This document shows, one piece after another, positions 55,978-64,000 of a DNA stretch of 64,000 nt; positions within the stretch are counted from its first letter, which is position 1; every line of letters starts with the position of its first letter. This stretch comes from Lentisalinibacter sp964427415. GTDB taxonomy: Bacteria > Pseudomonadota > Gammaproteobacteria > Steroidobacterales > Woeseiaceae. The notes under the pieces were generated by a model. The model worked only from the letters and a program-made list of their open reading frames with translations, was not told the origin of the DNA and did not search any database. The translations under genes were made by a program, and so were the position numbers. The stretch spans positions 185,776-249,775 of the forward strand of contig CAYRUH010000001.1 in assembly GCA_964427415.1 (NCBI GenBank), read 5' to 3'.

Positions 55978-56004
55978 CTGGCACTCCACCCGCCAGTGTG
56001 CTAC
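55978..56004. promoter_or_regulatory. CIRCE-like operator
   Basis: On the minus strand GTAGCACAC, 9 bases, GAGTGCCAG. Each half matches 7 of 9 bases of the CIRCE consensus TTAGCACTC-N9-GAGTGCTAA with the correct spacer. Placed between hrcA and nadK. Confidence 0.8.
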
Positions 56005-56139
56005 CAAAAGCTAGCAACGGCCCGTGACCCCGTCAAGGAGACCGCGGCGGGGGTCGGCCCTGCGACTGAATTGGCGTAAGCTCGACGCACTGCCAGCGCC
56101 GTGAGCCCTCTTAGCGACAACAGCAACCTCCGCCACCAC

Positions 56140-57033
56140 ATGACCAGAACATTCGAGACCGTCGCCGTCTTCGGCCGCCACTCCGACCCGCGCGTGGCCG
56201 AGCCCATGACTGCCATCGCCGAATTCCTCGCCGACCGGGGCGTCGACGTGCTGGTGGCCGCCAACGTGGACCTGGACATCGCCGGCCGGCGGATGCCGGA
56301 AGACAAGCTGGCAACGTCCGCCGAACTGGTGATCGCGGTCGGCGGCGACGGCACCATGCTATACGCAACCCGACTCGCTGTCGGGCATTCGGTACCGTTG
56401 TTGGGCGTGAACCGCGGCCGTCTCGGCTTCCTGACCGACGTGACTCCCGACGCAATGCTCTCCAGCGTGGAGGCAGTGATGGAGGGCGACTACAGCCGCG
56501 AGACCCGCCTGCTGCTCGAGGCCGAACTGCAGCGCCCAGACGGCACCCGCGTCACCGGCATGGCACTGAACGACGTGGTGCTGGCCCGGCGGGAGACCGG
56601 CCGCATGGTCGACTTCGAGACCTGGGTGGATAACCGCTACGTCAATACTCATTCAGGCGACGGCCTCATCGTTGCCACGCCGACGGGCTCCACCGCCTAT
56701 GCGCTGTCCTGCGGCGGACCCATCGTCCAGCCGGACCTGAACGCGATGATCCTGGTGCCGGTCTGTCCGCATACGCTCAGCGACCGGCCCATCGTGATCC
56801 CCGCCGCCTCCGAGGTGCAGATCCGGCTGTTCGAGCGGCCGCAGACCAAGGGCGAGATCACCTGCGACGGCTATCCCCTCGGCGCGCTCGAGGACGGCGA
56901 CAAACTGCTGGTGCGCGCTGCCGACGACCGCATTACCCTGATCCACCCGCCGGGCCACGACTACTACGAGATTCTGCGCTCGAAGCTGAACTGGGGCCGG
57001 GACGCGCGCGTGCGCCGCACGATCCGCGCCTGA
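56140..57033 (+). CDS. nadK: NAD kinase
   Basis: 297 residues from the ATG at 56140 (MTRTFETVAVFGRH); a GTG at 56101 would add 13 residues. Phosphorylates NAD to NADP. Contains VGGDGTMLYA, GVNRGRLGFLTDV, LNDVV and SGDGLIVATPTGSTAY. Neither start has a clear ribosome binding site. Followed by recN after 8 bp, the conserved nadK-recN pair. Confidence 0.96.
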   Translation: MTRTFETVAVFGRHSDPRVAEPMTAIAEFLADRGVDVLVAANVDLDIAGRRMPEDKLATSAELVIAVGGDGTMLYATRLAVGHSVPLLGVNRGRLGFLTDVTPDAMLSSVEAVMEGDYSRETRLLLEAELQRPDGTRVTGMALNDVVLARRETGRMVDFETWVDNRYVNTHSGDGLIVATPTGSTAYALSCGGPIVQPDLNAMILVPVCPHTLSDRPIVIPAASEVQIRLFERPQTKGEITCDGYPLGALEDGDKLLVRAADDRITLIHPPGHDYYEILRSKLNWGRDARVRRTIRA

Positions 57034-57041
57034 GCGACAGC

Positions 57042-58733
57042 ATGCTGAAGCGCATCCACATCCGCAATTTCGCCATCATCGACGAGATCGAGCTCGATCT
57101 GGGCGCCGGCATGACCGCGCTGACCGGGGAGACCGGCGCGGGCAAGTCCATCCTGATCGACGCCCTCGGCCTGATCCTGGGCGACCGGGGCAGCGCCGAG
57201 GTGGTGCGCCAGGGCGCGAAGCGGGCCGAGATCAGCGCCGAGTTCGAGATTGACGGCATGGCCGGGGTGGAGTCCTGGCTCGAGGAGCAGAGCCTCGAAC
57301 TCGACGGCGAATGCCTGTTGCGCCGCGTGATCGGCAGCGACGGGCGCTCCCGTGCCTATATCAACGGCAACGCGGTGCCGGTACAGAACCTGCGCACCCT
57401 GGGCGAACACCTGGTGGATATCCACGGTCAGCACCAGCACCAGTCACTGGCCCGCCGGGAGGCCCAGCGTGACCTCGTTGACCAGCACGGCGGACACCAC
57501 GGCTTGCGGGAGGAAGTCGGCGACGCCTGGCGGCGCTGGCAGCGCCTGGCCGACGAACTGGAAGACCTGCGCACCCGCCGCAGCGAACGCGACAGCCGGC
57601 TGGAGTTTCTCCGTTTCCAGGTGGATGAGCTGGAGGCGCTGGCGCCGGGCCCCGAGGAACTGGCCGAACTGGAGGCCGAGCGTCGGCGGCTCGCCAACAT
57701 GAGCCGCCTCGCCGAGGGCTCGGCCGCAGCGCTCGGCACGCTCTACGAGAATGACGAGGTCAGCGCCCAGTCCCTGGTGGCGGAGTCTGTCCGCCGGCTG
57801 CAAGAACTCGCCGAACTGGACCCGGCACTGGAGGGCGCGGCGCGCCTCGCGGTGGAAGCCGAGGCCGCCATCAGTGAGACAGCCGAGGAGATCCGCCGCT
57901 ACACCGGCTCTCTCGAATCCGATCCCGGCCGCCACGACGAGGTAGAGGCCCGTCTCGGCGCCATCCGGGAGGTCGCCCGCAAGCACCGCATCGAGGCCGG
58001 GGAACTGCCGGCACAGCTGGCGCGGCTGCAGGCCGAATTCACCGAGCTGGAGGAGGCCGACGTGCGTCTGGAATCCCTGCAACGCGACACCGCCGCCGCC
58101 CGGGATAAATACGACGGCCTGGCGGCCGAACTCACGGCGGCCCGTCAGCGCACGGCGAAAGACTTCTCCGAGCAGATCACCACCGCCATGCAGACGCTCA
58201 GCATGTCCGGCGGGCGCTTCGTCGTGACCGTCGAGACGCCGCCGGATGCCGAGCCGCGGGAGCACGGCGCCGACCGCATCGAATTCCTGGTCAGCGCCAA
58301 TCCGGGCCAGGAGCCTATGAGCCTCGCCAGAGTCGCCTCCGGCGGCGAACTCTCCCGCATCAGCCTGGCCATCCAGGTGGTCGCCGCCGGCGCCAACAGC
58401 ATCCCCAGCATGGTGTTCGACGAGGTCGACAGCGGCATCGGCGGCGGTGTGGCCGAGATCGTCGGCCGCCGGTTGCACCAACTCGGCGAGCAGCGACAGG
58501 TGCTGTGTGTGACCCACCTGCCCCAGGTGGCGAGTCAGGCTCACCGGCACCTGCGGGTGGCGAAGATCACCGACGGCAAGAGCACCCGGACGGGCATCGC
58601 GCCGCTGGGCGACCAGCAGCGGGTGGAGGAGATCGCCCGCATGCTGGGCGGCGTGGAGATCACCGAGCGCACCCGCGAGCACGCCCGGGAAATGCTGGAG
58701 GAAGCCACCGGCGGCCGCGAGCAGACGGCCTGA
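57042..58733 (+). CDS. recN: DNA repair protein RecN
   Basis: 563 residues, SMC-like double-strand-break repair protein. Walker A GETGAGKSI (about 28-36), the motif HGQHQHQSL, two coiled-coil arms, signature VASGGELSRISLAIQ and Walker B MVFDEVDSGIGG. No LexA box could be identified just upstream; it is probably co-transcribed with nadK. Confidence 0.97.
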   Translation: MLKRIHIRNFAIIDEIELDLGAGMTALTGETGAGKSILIDALGLILGDRGSAEVVRQGAKRAEISAEFEIDGMAGVESWLEEQSLELDGECLLRRVIGSDGRSRAYINGNAVPVQNLRTLGEHLVDIHGQHQHQSLARREAQRDLVDQHGGHHGLREEVGDAWRRWQRLADELEDLRTRRSERDSRLEFLRFQVDELEALAPGPEELAELEAERRRLANMSRLAEGSAAALGTLYENDEVSAQSLVAESVRRLQELAELDPALEGAARLAVEAEAAISETAEEIRRYTGSLESDPGRHDEVEARLGAIREVARKHRIEAGELPAQLARLQAEFTELEEADVRLESLQRDTAAARDKYDGLAAELTAARQRTAKDFSEQITTAMQTLSMSGGRFVVTVETPPDAEPREHGADRIEFLVSANPGQEPMSLARVASGGELSRISLAIQVVAAGANSIPSMVFDEVDSGIGGGVAEIVGRRLHQLGEQRQVLCVTHLPQVASQAHRHLRVAKITDGKSTRTGIAPLGDQQRVEEIARMLGGVEITERTREHAREMLEEATGGREQTA

Positions 58734-58783
58734 ACGATAGCCGGTGAAAGCACCGGAAGCGCTGTTTCTTTGCTGTTTCCTGG

Positions 58784-59191
58784 CTACTTCTTCTTGGGGC
58801 GCACGTAGAGTACCAGGCTGTGGTCTGCGATCTCGTAGCCGTGCTTGGCCGCGATTTCATGCTGCAGGCGCTCGATCTCGTCGTCGACGAACTCGATCAC
58901 GTCGCCCGTCTCGATGCAGACCATGTGATCGTGGTGTTCGCCGTCGTCCAGCTCGAACACCGAATGTCCGCCTTCGAAATTATGACGCGTCACGAGCCCC
59001 GCGCCCTCGAACTGGGTGAGCACCCGGTAAACGGTGGCCAGACCGATGTCCTCGCCCGAATCGAGCAGCTCTCGGTAGATGTCCTCCGCGCTGAGATGCG
59101 CCTGCCTGTTTGCCTCGAGGATTTCCAGTATCTTCAGGCGCGGCAGCGTGACCTTCAGGCCCGCATTCCTCAAGTCTTTCTTCTGCATCAT
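58784..59191 (-). CDS. fur: Ferric uptake regulator Fur, Pseudomonas-like without CxxC
   Basis: 135 residues from the ATG at 59191 (MMQKKDLRNAGLKVTLPRLK), nine bases after AGGAAG. Winged helix with IGLATVYRVLTQFEGAGLV; metal sites in NFEGGHSVFEL and GEHHDHMVC. The Cys pairs of the structural zinc site in E. coli Fur are absent: HMVCIETGD has Thr at the second position and the C-terminus ends VLYVRPKKK. Pseudomonas Fur lacks these pairs too. Represses iron-uptake genes. Divergent from bamE. Confidence 0.95.
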   Translation of the reverse strand: MMQKKDLRNAGLKVTLPRLKILEILEANRQAHLSAEDIYRELLDSGEDIGLATVYRVLTQFEGAGLVTRHNFEGGHSVFELDDGEHHDHMVCIETGDVIEFVDDEIERLQHEIAAKHGYEIADHSLVLYVRPKKK

Positions 59192-59363
59192 CGTGTTCTG
59201 CTTCCTGGCAATTCCCTGGCCCTCGCCCTGCCGTAACCGAGTGCGTTCATGTATGATCCGTGTGCAAGTATGACGCAGATGGCAGCCGCGCTCCACCAGC
59301 ACGGCCGAGGTTTGCGCGGGTGACTGGACGGGAATGACTGCAATAGGCTTTGAACAAGAATCG

Positions 59364-59735
59364 ATGCCGGGGCACGCACTGCGCGGCCTTGCGCTGGCGG
59401 CCCTGGCGGGGCTGATGCTCGGCGGCTGCGTCTACCGCATCAACATCCAGCAGGGCAACCTGCTCGACGAGCAGCAGATCGAGCAGCTGGAAGTGGGCAT
59501 GACCCGCAAGCAGGTGCGCTTCCTGCTGGGCACGCCCATGGTCAACGACCCGTTCCACGCCGAGCGCTGGGACTATGTGTATTATCTCGCCCTCGGCCGC
59601 CGCGAGCCGATCATGTCCCACATGCTGACGGTCTACTTCGAAGGTGACCTCGTCTCACGCATCGAGCGTCACGAGCAGGTCGAGGACGAGACCATAGAGC
59701 CCCGGGGACTGCCGGAGCCCGACAGAAGCGGCTAG
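59364..59735 (+). CDS. bamE: Outer membrane assembly lipoprotein BamE
   Basis: 123 residues from the ATG at 59364; an ATG at 59334 would add 10. Lipoprotein signal peptide with the lipobox LGGC, lipid-modified Cys22. The SmpA/OmlA domain follows: LEVGMTRKQVRFLLGTPMVN and HAERWDYVYYL. Component of the Bam complex that inserts beta-barrel proteins. A TATGAT at 59252-59257 is a possible -10 in the fur-bamE spacer. Its 3' end overlaps rnfH by 4 bp, tail to tail. Confidence 0.95.
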   Translation: MPGHALRGLALAALAGLMLGGCVYRINIQQGNLLDEQQIEQLEVGMTRKQVRFLLGTPMVNDPFHAERWDYVYYLALGRREPIMSHMLTVYFEGDLVSRIERHEQVEDETIEPRGLPEPDRSG

Positions 59736-60136
59736 CCGCCCCGCCCGCGATCACCCGAAGACGGGTCCCGATCCTTATCCTGATGACGGCCCGCCCGGCC
59801 CAGCGTCCGGCCCGCTTCCGCCACCCGGCGGCGCGCTTCCCGGGGATCGACGATCAACGGCCGATAAACCTCGACCCGGTCGCCTGAGCGCAGCGGCCGG
59901 TCCCGCTCCGCCACCTCGCCCCACACACCGACCGCGCAGCGCGCCAGATCCGGTACGCCCGCTTCCTGTGCCAGGCCGGGGCCGGAAGCGGTTGCCGCCC
60001 GGGTCAGCGCATCGGCCACCGTTGCGCCGGGCTGCAGGCGCAGGGGCACGCACCACTGTCGATCTGGCAGGGCGCAGACCACTTCGACGTCCAGTTCAAC
60101 GTCCGGCGCCGCTTTGTCAGTTGAAGGAGAGGACAC
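59732..60136 (-). CDS. rnfH: RnfH family ubiquitin-like protein
   Basis: 134 residues. Beta-grasp fold related to ThiS/MoaD: VEVVCALPDRQWCVPLRLQP, ARCAVGVWGE, LRSGDRVEVYRPLIVDPREA, RRR. No terminal Gly-Gly. The Arg/Gly/Asp-rich C-terminus (about 100-134) is extra. In E. coli the order is smpB-ratA-rnfH-bamE. Here ratA is missing and rnfH overlaps the transporter gene by 20 bp. Confidence 0.9.
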   Translation of the reverse strand: MSSPSTDKAAPDVELDVEVVCALPDRQWCVPLRLQPGATVADALTRAATASGPGLAQEAGVPDLARCAVGVWGEVAERDRPLRSGDRVEVYRPLIVDPREARRRVAEAGRTLGRAGRHQDKDRDPSSGDRGRGG

Positions 60137-61502
60137 CGACCGCGTTCAGGAATACCAGGATCACCGCCACCGGAGCCACCCAGCGGGCCAGGAAACGCCA
60201 CGCCCGATACAGCCCGTCGGCGCCCCCCAGTTCCTCGGCCGTGGAATTCACGCACATCACCCAGCCGGCGAAAACGGTGATCAGCAGCCCGCCCAGGGGC
60301 AGCATGATATTACTGGTGAGGAAGTCGAGATTATCGAACAGTGTGCCGGCGAGGAAAGTGACGTCGGAGAGTACGTTGAAGGACAGCACGGTGCCGAGCC
60401 CCACGGCCCAGATCACACCGCCCATGACGCCGGCCGCCGCCACCCGGGAGAGCCGGAAACTCTCCACCAGCCAGGCCGTCGCCGGCTCCATGAGGCCGAT
60501 GGCCGAGGTCCAGGCCGCGAACGACAGCAGCAGGAAGAAGATCGCGGCGAATACGACCCCGCCGGTCATGTTGCCAAAGGCGAGCGGCAGGGTCTCGAAC
60601 ACCAGCCCCGGTCCGGAACCCGGGCTTAGGCCATTCGCGAAGACGATCGGGAAGATGGCCAGCCCCGCCAGCATGGCGATGAACGTATCCGCCGACACCA
60701 CGGTAATCGAGGCCTTGGTGATGGACGTGTCTTCCGGCAAGTACGCACCGTAGGCCATCACCGAGCCCATGCCGACGCTCAGGCTGAAGAATGCCTGCCC
60801 CATCGCCGCCAGCACCGCGTTGGGCGTGAGCGCAGAGAAGTCCGGCGTAAACAGGAACGCCAGTCCCTGCTGGAAATGGCCGGTGGTCATCGAGTAGCCC
60901 AGCAGTACGAACATCAGCACCAGCAGGCCCGGCACCATGAACCGCACGGCCCGTTCGAGGCCGCCCTCCACGCCTCTGGCTACCACGAATACGGTGAGCA
61001 GCATGAATAAGGTGTGCCAGCCGGCCACCGTCCACCAGTTGCCGACCATGTTGCCGAATATCGACGAAATTCCGGCGGCATCCTGGCCGGTGAACGACCC
61101 GCTCAGACTGCGTCCGATATACGACAGCGACCAGCCGGCGATCACGCTGTAATAGGAAAGGATCAGCATGCCGCCGAACACGCCGGCCACGCCGACCAGC
61201 CGCCAGCGGCTGGTGCCGCCCTCCTCCTCGCCCAGCAGTGCCATGGTGGCGGCCGGATTGCGCCGCCCCCGGCGGCCAATCAGGATCTCCGACATCATGA
61301 TGGGCAGCCCGACCACGAACACACAGATCAGATAGACCAGTACGAAGGCGCCACCGCCGTTCTCGCCGGCCACGTAGGGGAATTTCCAGACGTTGCCGAG
61401 GCCAACGGCCGAACCGGTGACCGCCAGCACAAACGCCATGCGCGACGACCAGTGGCCGTGCAGGGACTTGCGTGGCGCATTGACTGCAGCTTCTTCGCTC
61501 AT
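60117..61502 (-). CDS. Sodium-dependent transporter, SLC6/NSS (LeuT-like) family
   Basis: 461 residues, about 11-12 membrane helices. The N-terminal signature RMAFVLAVTGSAVGLGNVWK (about 21-40) and FPYVAGENGGGAFVLVYL form the sodium and substrate sites of LeuT-like symporters. Substrate (probably an amino acid or other small amine) cannot be told. It sits between smpB and rnfH, divergent from smpB. Confidence 0.92.
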   Translation of the reverse strand: MSEEAAVNAPRKSLHGHWSSRMAFVLAVTGSAVGLGNVWKFPYVAGENGGGAFVLVYLICVFVVGLPIMMSEILIGRRGRRNPAATMALLGEEEGGTSRWRLVGVAGVFGGMLILSYYSVIAGWSLSYIGRSLSGSFTGQDAAGISSIFGNMVGNWWTVAGWHTLFMLLTVFVVARGVEGGLERAVRFMVPGLLVLMFVLLGYSMTTGHFQQGLAFLFTPDFSALTPNAVLAAMGQAFFSLSVGMGSVMAYGAYLPEDTSITKASITVVSADTFIAMLAGLAIFPIVFANGLSPGSGPGLVFETLPLAFGNMTGGVVFAAIFFLLLSFAAWTSAIGLMEPATAWLVESFRLSRVAAAGVMGGVIWAVGLGTVLSFNVLSDVTFLAGTLFDNLDFLTSNIMLPLGGLLITVFAGWVMCVNSTAEELGGADGLYRAWRFLARWVAPVAVILVFLNAVGVLSFN

Positions 61503-61618
61503 CGGGACTCCCCACCCACCGGCTTAAGGCCGGAATTGTGGCCGAATCCCGGGAGAGTGACAACAAAAGCCTGGCGGGATCGCGGCCCGGCACTGGCCGA
61601 ATCCGTTACACTTCCATC

Positions 61619-62110
61619 ATGGCCGGGAAGCAGAAAACCGCGGGCAGCGACAAGCCTTCGCGCACCATCGCGGTGAACAAGAAAGCCCGCCACGACTACT
61701 TCATCGAGGAGACGCTGGAGGCGGGGCTGGCCCTCGAGGGCTGGGAGGTGAAGAGCCTCAGGGCCGGCAAGGCGCAGGTCACGGAAGCCTACGTCCAGCT
61801 CCGCGACGGCGAGGCGTGGCTGTTCGGCTCCCACTTCCACCCGCTCCTCTCGGCCTCCACCCACGTCAAGGCCGACCCCACCCGCACCCGCAAACTGCTG
61901 CTGCACCGGAACGAGATCGACCGACTGGTGGGCGCCGTGGAGCGGCAAGGCTATACGCTGGTGCCCCTCGACCTGCACTGGTCACGGGGAAAGGCCAAGC
62001 TCACGGTAGGTCTGGCCAAGGGCAAGAAGAAGCACGACAAGCGTGCGGCCGTGAAGGAACGGGACTGGCAGCGGCAGAAAAGCCGCATCCTCAAGTCCGC
62101 CGGGCATTGA
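61619..62110 (+). CDS. smpB: SsrA-binding protein SmpB
   Basis: 163 residues from the ATG at 61619 (MAGKQKTAGS). Carries tmRNA to stalled ribosomes. Core NKKARHDYFIEETLEAGLAL, EGWEVKSLRAGKAQ and RKLLLHRNEIDRL, with a C-terminal tail rich in Lys/Arg (KGKKKHDKRAAVKERDWQRQ) that occupies the mRNA channel. Directly upstream of ssrA by 44 bp, so both trans-translation partners are adjacent. Confidence 0.97.
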   Translation: MAGKQKTAGSDKPSRTIAVNKKARHDYFIEETLEAGLALEGWEVKSLRAGKAQVTEAYVQLRDGEAWLFGSHFHPLLSASTHVKADPTRTRKLLLHRNEIDRLVGAVERQGYTLVPLDLHWSRGKAKLTVGLAKGKKKHDKRAAVKERDWQRQKSRILKSAGH

Positions 62111-62154
62111 ATCACGGAACTTCCGCCTCACATCGGCTATCATAGACACAACTT

Positions 62155-62515
62155 GGGGGCGACATGGCTTCGACGTGGGTCGCGAACCCCTGGGTGCATG
62201 CCGAGGTGCAGAGTACCTCGTTAAACCATCTGCAAACCTTATAGTTGCCAACGACGACAACTACGCTTTAGCCGCTTAAAAACCGGCTCGAAGCCTTCCG
62301 CCCGGCACGTGCCTGTGCGTCCGGTTCCGGGAGTCATCCACACAGGATCGCGCGAGGAGTCGTCCGGGCTCCAACCGTTAAAACCCAATTCCGGGCTGGC
62401 TGCGGGTTTGCCCTTTCCACCGGGTTGCCTGTAGTGAGATCAAAGGTGGAATAAGCATGTAGAGCTCAGGGCAGAGGGCTTGCGGACGCGGGTTCGATTC
62501 CCGCCGCCTCCACCA
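62155..62515 (+). ncRNA. ssrA: Transfer-messenger RNA (tmRNA)
   Basis: 361 nt. The 5' end GGGGGCGACATGGCTTCGAC pairs with the 3' end CGCCTCC-ACCA to form the alanyl acceptor stem, and GGTTCGATTCC is the T-arm. The tag frame runs from GCC at 62247 to TAA at 62277-62279 and encodes ANDDNYALAA (E. coli ANDENYALAA), preceded by TAGTT. A -10 TATCAT is at 62138-62143. Rescues stalled ribosomes and tags nascent chains for proteolysis. Its 3' end is the integration site of the adjacent island. Confidence 0.97.
62496..62515 (+). mobile_element. Probable attL at the ssrA 3' end
   Basis: The last bases of ssrA (T-arm end and acceptor strand through CCA) are the usual crossover site of ssrA-specific P4-type integrases. 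The matching attR copy is not in the window, so the exact core cannot be set. Confidence 0.5.
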
Positions 62516-62550
62516 AACAACCGTCCATCCGGATCTCAGGATGCTCCAGA

Positions 62551-62575
62551 GCCCGCGTAACTGCGGGATTTTTTG
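62551..62575 (+). terminator. Terminator downstream of ssrA
   Basis: CCCGC/GCGGG stem with a 6-base loop, then A and T6. It lies beyond the CCA end of ssrA and may belong to the original gene or to the inserted element. Confidence 0.7.
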
Positions 62576-62629
62576 TGCTATTATATTCCCTGCACTGCTC
62601 TCCTGATCTCCCGACTTTTCACGTCAGCT

Positions 62630-62677
62630 GGGGGCAAATCAGGGGGCAAGCCCCTCACACTGAATTTGGTTGCCCCC
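62630..62677. promoter_or_regulatory. Putative integrase arm-type sites
   Basis: Two direct copies of GGGGGCAA (62630-62637 and 62642-62649) and one inverted copy TTGCCCCC (62670-62677), immediately before the integrase start. Such short repeats beside att are typical arm sites of P4-type integrases and may also allow autorepression. Confidence 0.55.
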
Positions 62678-62679
62678 AA

Positions 62680-63888
62680 ATGAAGTTGACCGCGACCGGC
62701 GTCAGGAATCTAAAAGCAGGGCCGCGAATCTACAAACGCGCGGACGGGCGGGGCCTCTATATCGAGGTGCATCCTAATGGTGCGAAATATTGGCGCCAGA
62801 AGTACCGCTACCGCGGCAAGGAAAAGCGACTCTCGTTGGGGACGTATCCCGATACCTCCCTGGCGGAGGCTCGGGCAAGCGCCAAGGAAATCCGAAACCA
62901 GCTGAAGTCCGGCATGGATCCCAGCGCCCACCGGAAAGCGCAGAAGAACCCTGCCGGACTGACTTTCGAGGCCATCGCCCTGGAATGGCTCGGGAAGCAG
63001 GAGGACCACTGGGCGGAGTCCCATTCGAAGCGCGTAAAGGCACAATTGAGAAACGACCTTTTCCCGTTCATTGGGAACATCCCGATCTCCAGTCTCAGCC
63101 CGATGGACGTTCTGGCCGCCCTCCGGCGCATTGAAGACCGAGGCGCCATAGAAACGGCTCATCGGGCTCGTCAGAAATGCGGGGAGGTCTTTCGCTATGC
63201 CGTCGCGACAGGCCGAGCCGAACGTGATGTCACGCAGGATCTGAAGGGCGCGCTTAGGCCAGTAAAGGGCAATCGTCGAGCGGCCATTACCGAGCCTAAG
63301 TCGGTCGGCGCCCTGCTCCGTGCCATCGACGGATACGAGGGGCAACCCAGTGTCATGTACGCGCTCAGGCTCCTGCCCTTGGTGTTCGTTCGCCCCGGTG
63401 AGCTGCGCTTCGCCGAGTGGCGCGATTTCGATCTCACGGCCGCAATGTGGCGTATCCCGGCCCATCGCACGAAGCTGAGGCGTGAGCATCTCGTTCCACT
63501 GTCGAGGCAAGCGCTGGAGATTATCGAAGAGCTGAAGCCTCTGACGGGTCCGGACGGGCTGCTGTTTCCGGGGATCCGATCGACCGCACGACCCATTTCC
63601 GATAACACCCTGAACGCAGCCTTGCGACGCCTGGGTTATTCCAAAGAAGATATGACCGCTCACGGCTTCAGAGCCGTGGCGAGCACCTTACTGAACGAAC
63701 AGGGTTGGAATCGCGATGCCATCGAGCGTCAATTGGCCCACGCGCCTCGTGACGAGGTTCGTGCGGCGTATCATCGCTCAGAGCATCTTGAGGAGAGGAC
63801 GCGCATGATGCAGGAGTGGGCTGACCATCTCGACTGGCTCAAATCGCTTCATCTCAAGAGCCAGCCTGGCGAAGCTCACCACTTATAA
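62680..63888 (+). CDS. P4-type tyrosine integrase of a genomic island at ssrA
   Basis: 402 residues from the ATG at 62680 (MKLTATGVRNLKAG). The N-terminal arm-binding domain (about 1-90, YKRADGRGLYIEVHPNGAKY) is followed by a core-binding domain (about 95-185) and the catalytic domain. Catalytic residues Arg238 (VRPGELRF), Lys265, His328 and Arg331 (HGFR), His354 and Tyr364 are all present, so it is probably active. It lies 164 bp from the ssrA 3' end and reads away from it. The rest of the island is outside the window. Confidence 0.95.
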   Translation: MKLTATGVRNLKAGPRIYKRADGRGLYIEVHPNGAKYWRQKYRYRGKEKRLSLGTYPDTSLAEARASAKEIRNQLKSGMDPSAHRKAQKNPAGLTFEAIALEWLGKQEDHWAESHSKRVKAQLRNDLFPFIGNIPISSLSPMDVLAALRRIEDRGAIETAHRARQKCGEVFRYAVATGRAERDVTQDLKGALRPVKGNRRAAITEPKSVGALLRAIDGYEGQPSVMYALRLLPLVFVRPGELRFAEWRDFDLTAAMWRIPAHRTKLRREHLVPLSRQALEIIEELKPLTGPDGLLFPGIRSTARPISDNTLNAALRRLGYSKEDMTAHGFRAVASTLLNEQGWNRDAIERQLAHAPRDEVRAAYHRSEHLEERTRMMQEWADHLDWLKSLHLKSQPGEAHHL

Positions 63889-64000
63889 ACAGATCCTACC
63901 TCCCGGCCGCCTGGTTCGTAGTTAGAAAGCGAAGTTCTAACTTGGTTTATTCATGACGTCAGCGTCAGTACGTCCACCGGCCGGAATTTCAGTAAGTTTT
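63889..64000. other. Region after the integrase, no gene seen
   Basis: 112 bp to the window edge. TTAGAA...TTCTAA forms a short inverted repeat around 63924-63940; no coding sequence is visible. Confidence 0.4.

Noticed and set aside
59192..59333. Fur box controlling fur itself
   Set aside because: No sequence close to the 19 bp GATAAT-type consensus was found in the fur-bamE spacer.

Overview
The window is about 64 kb of a GC-rich bacterial chromosome. Its gene content and order point to a gammaproteobacterium outside the Enterobacterales: ligA-zipA-smc, dksA-gluQ, metY-rimP-nusA-infB-rbfA-truB-rpsO-pnp, a 14-gene nuo operon with separate nuoC and nuoD, secG-leuU, rlmE-ftsH-folP-glmM, greA-carB-carA-dapB, dnaJ-dnaK-grpE-hrcA, nadK-recN, and smpB-ssrA. 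PhaR, an HrcA/CIRCE system and a Pseudomonas-like Fur fit a free-living, possibly polyhydroxyalkanoate-storing species of the Chromatiales/Xanthomonadales type. The genus is not identified.

Layout. 1-294 is the end of a parvulin-type prolyl isomerase. 300-4118 is a small accessory region: a consensus CRP site and candidate small RNA, a secreted protein built of RTX-like nonapeptides (interrupted by an assembly gap), and two paralogous DUF6502-type putative DNA-binding proteins around a 428 bp non-coding stretch. 4119-10440 is ligA-zipA-smc, divergent from queF, dksA, gluQ and phaR (10555-13368). After phaR comes a second strong small-RNA candidate (13422-13521) and a YheT-type hydrolase.

From 14562 to 44416 almost everything lies on the minus strand in a conserved run: rlmE, ftsH, folP, glmM, tpiA, secG, tRNA-Leu, nuoA-N, tRNA-fMet, rimP-nusA-infB-rbfA-truB-rpsO-pnp. 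Thus complex I, translation initiation and RNA turnover are stacked in one direction. yhbY is divergent. The minus-strand run continues with greA-carB-carA-dapB and dnaJ-dnaK-grpE-hrcA (44782-55949). Then come nadK-recN (plus), fur (minus), bamE (plus), rnfH and an SLC6-type transporter (minus), smpB and tmRNA (plus), and a P4-type integrase beside the tmRNA 3' end, which marks the start of a genomic island running off the right edge.

Two 100-N gaps (1384-1483 and 50729-50828) are each flanked by an exact 55 bp duplication. That is the signature of contig ends overlapping by one k-mer. Collapsing the first restores one open reading frame. Collapsing the second leaves dapB without any AUG, GUG, UUG or CUG start but with an AUC codon well placed behind a strong Shine-Dalgarno sequence.

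The most interesting signals are the nonapeptide protein with its DUF6502 neighbours, the two candidate small RNAs, the DksA with a histone-H1-like tail and a two-cysteine finger, and the dapB start.
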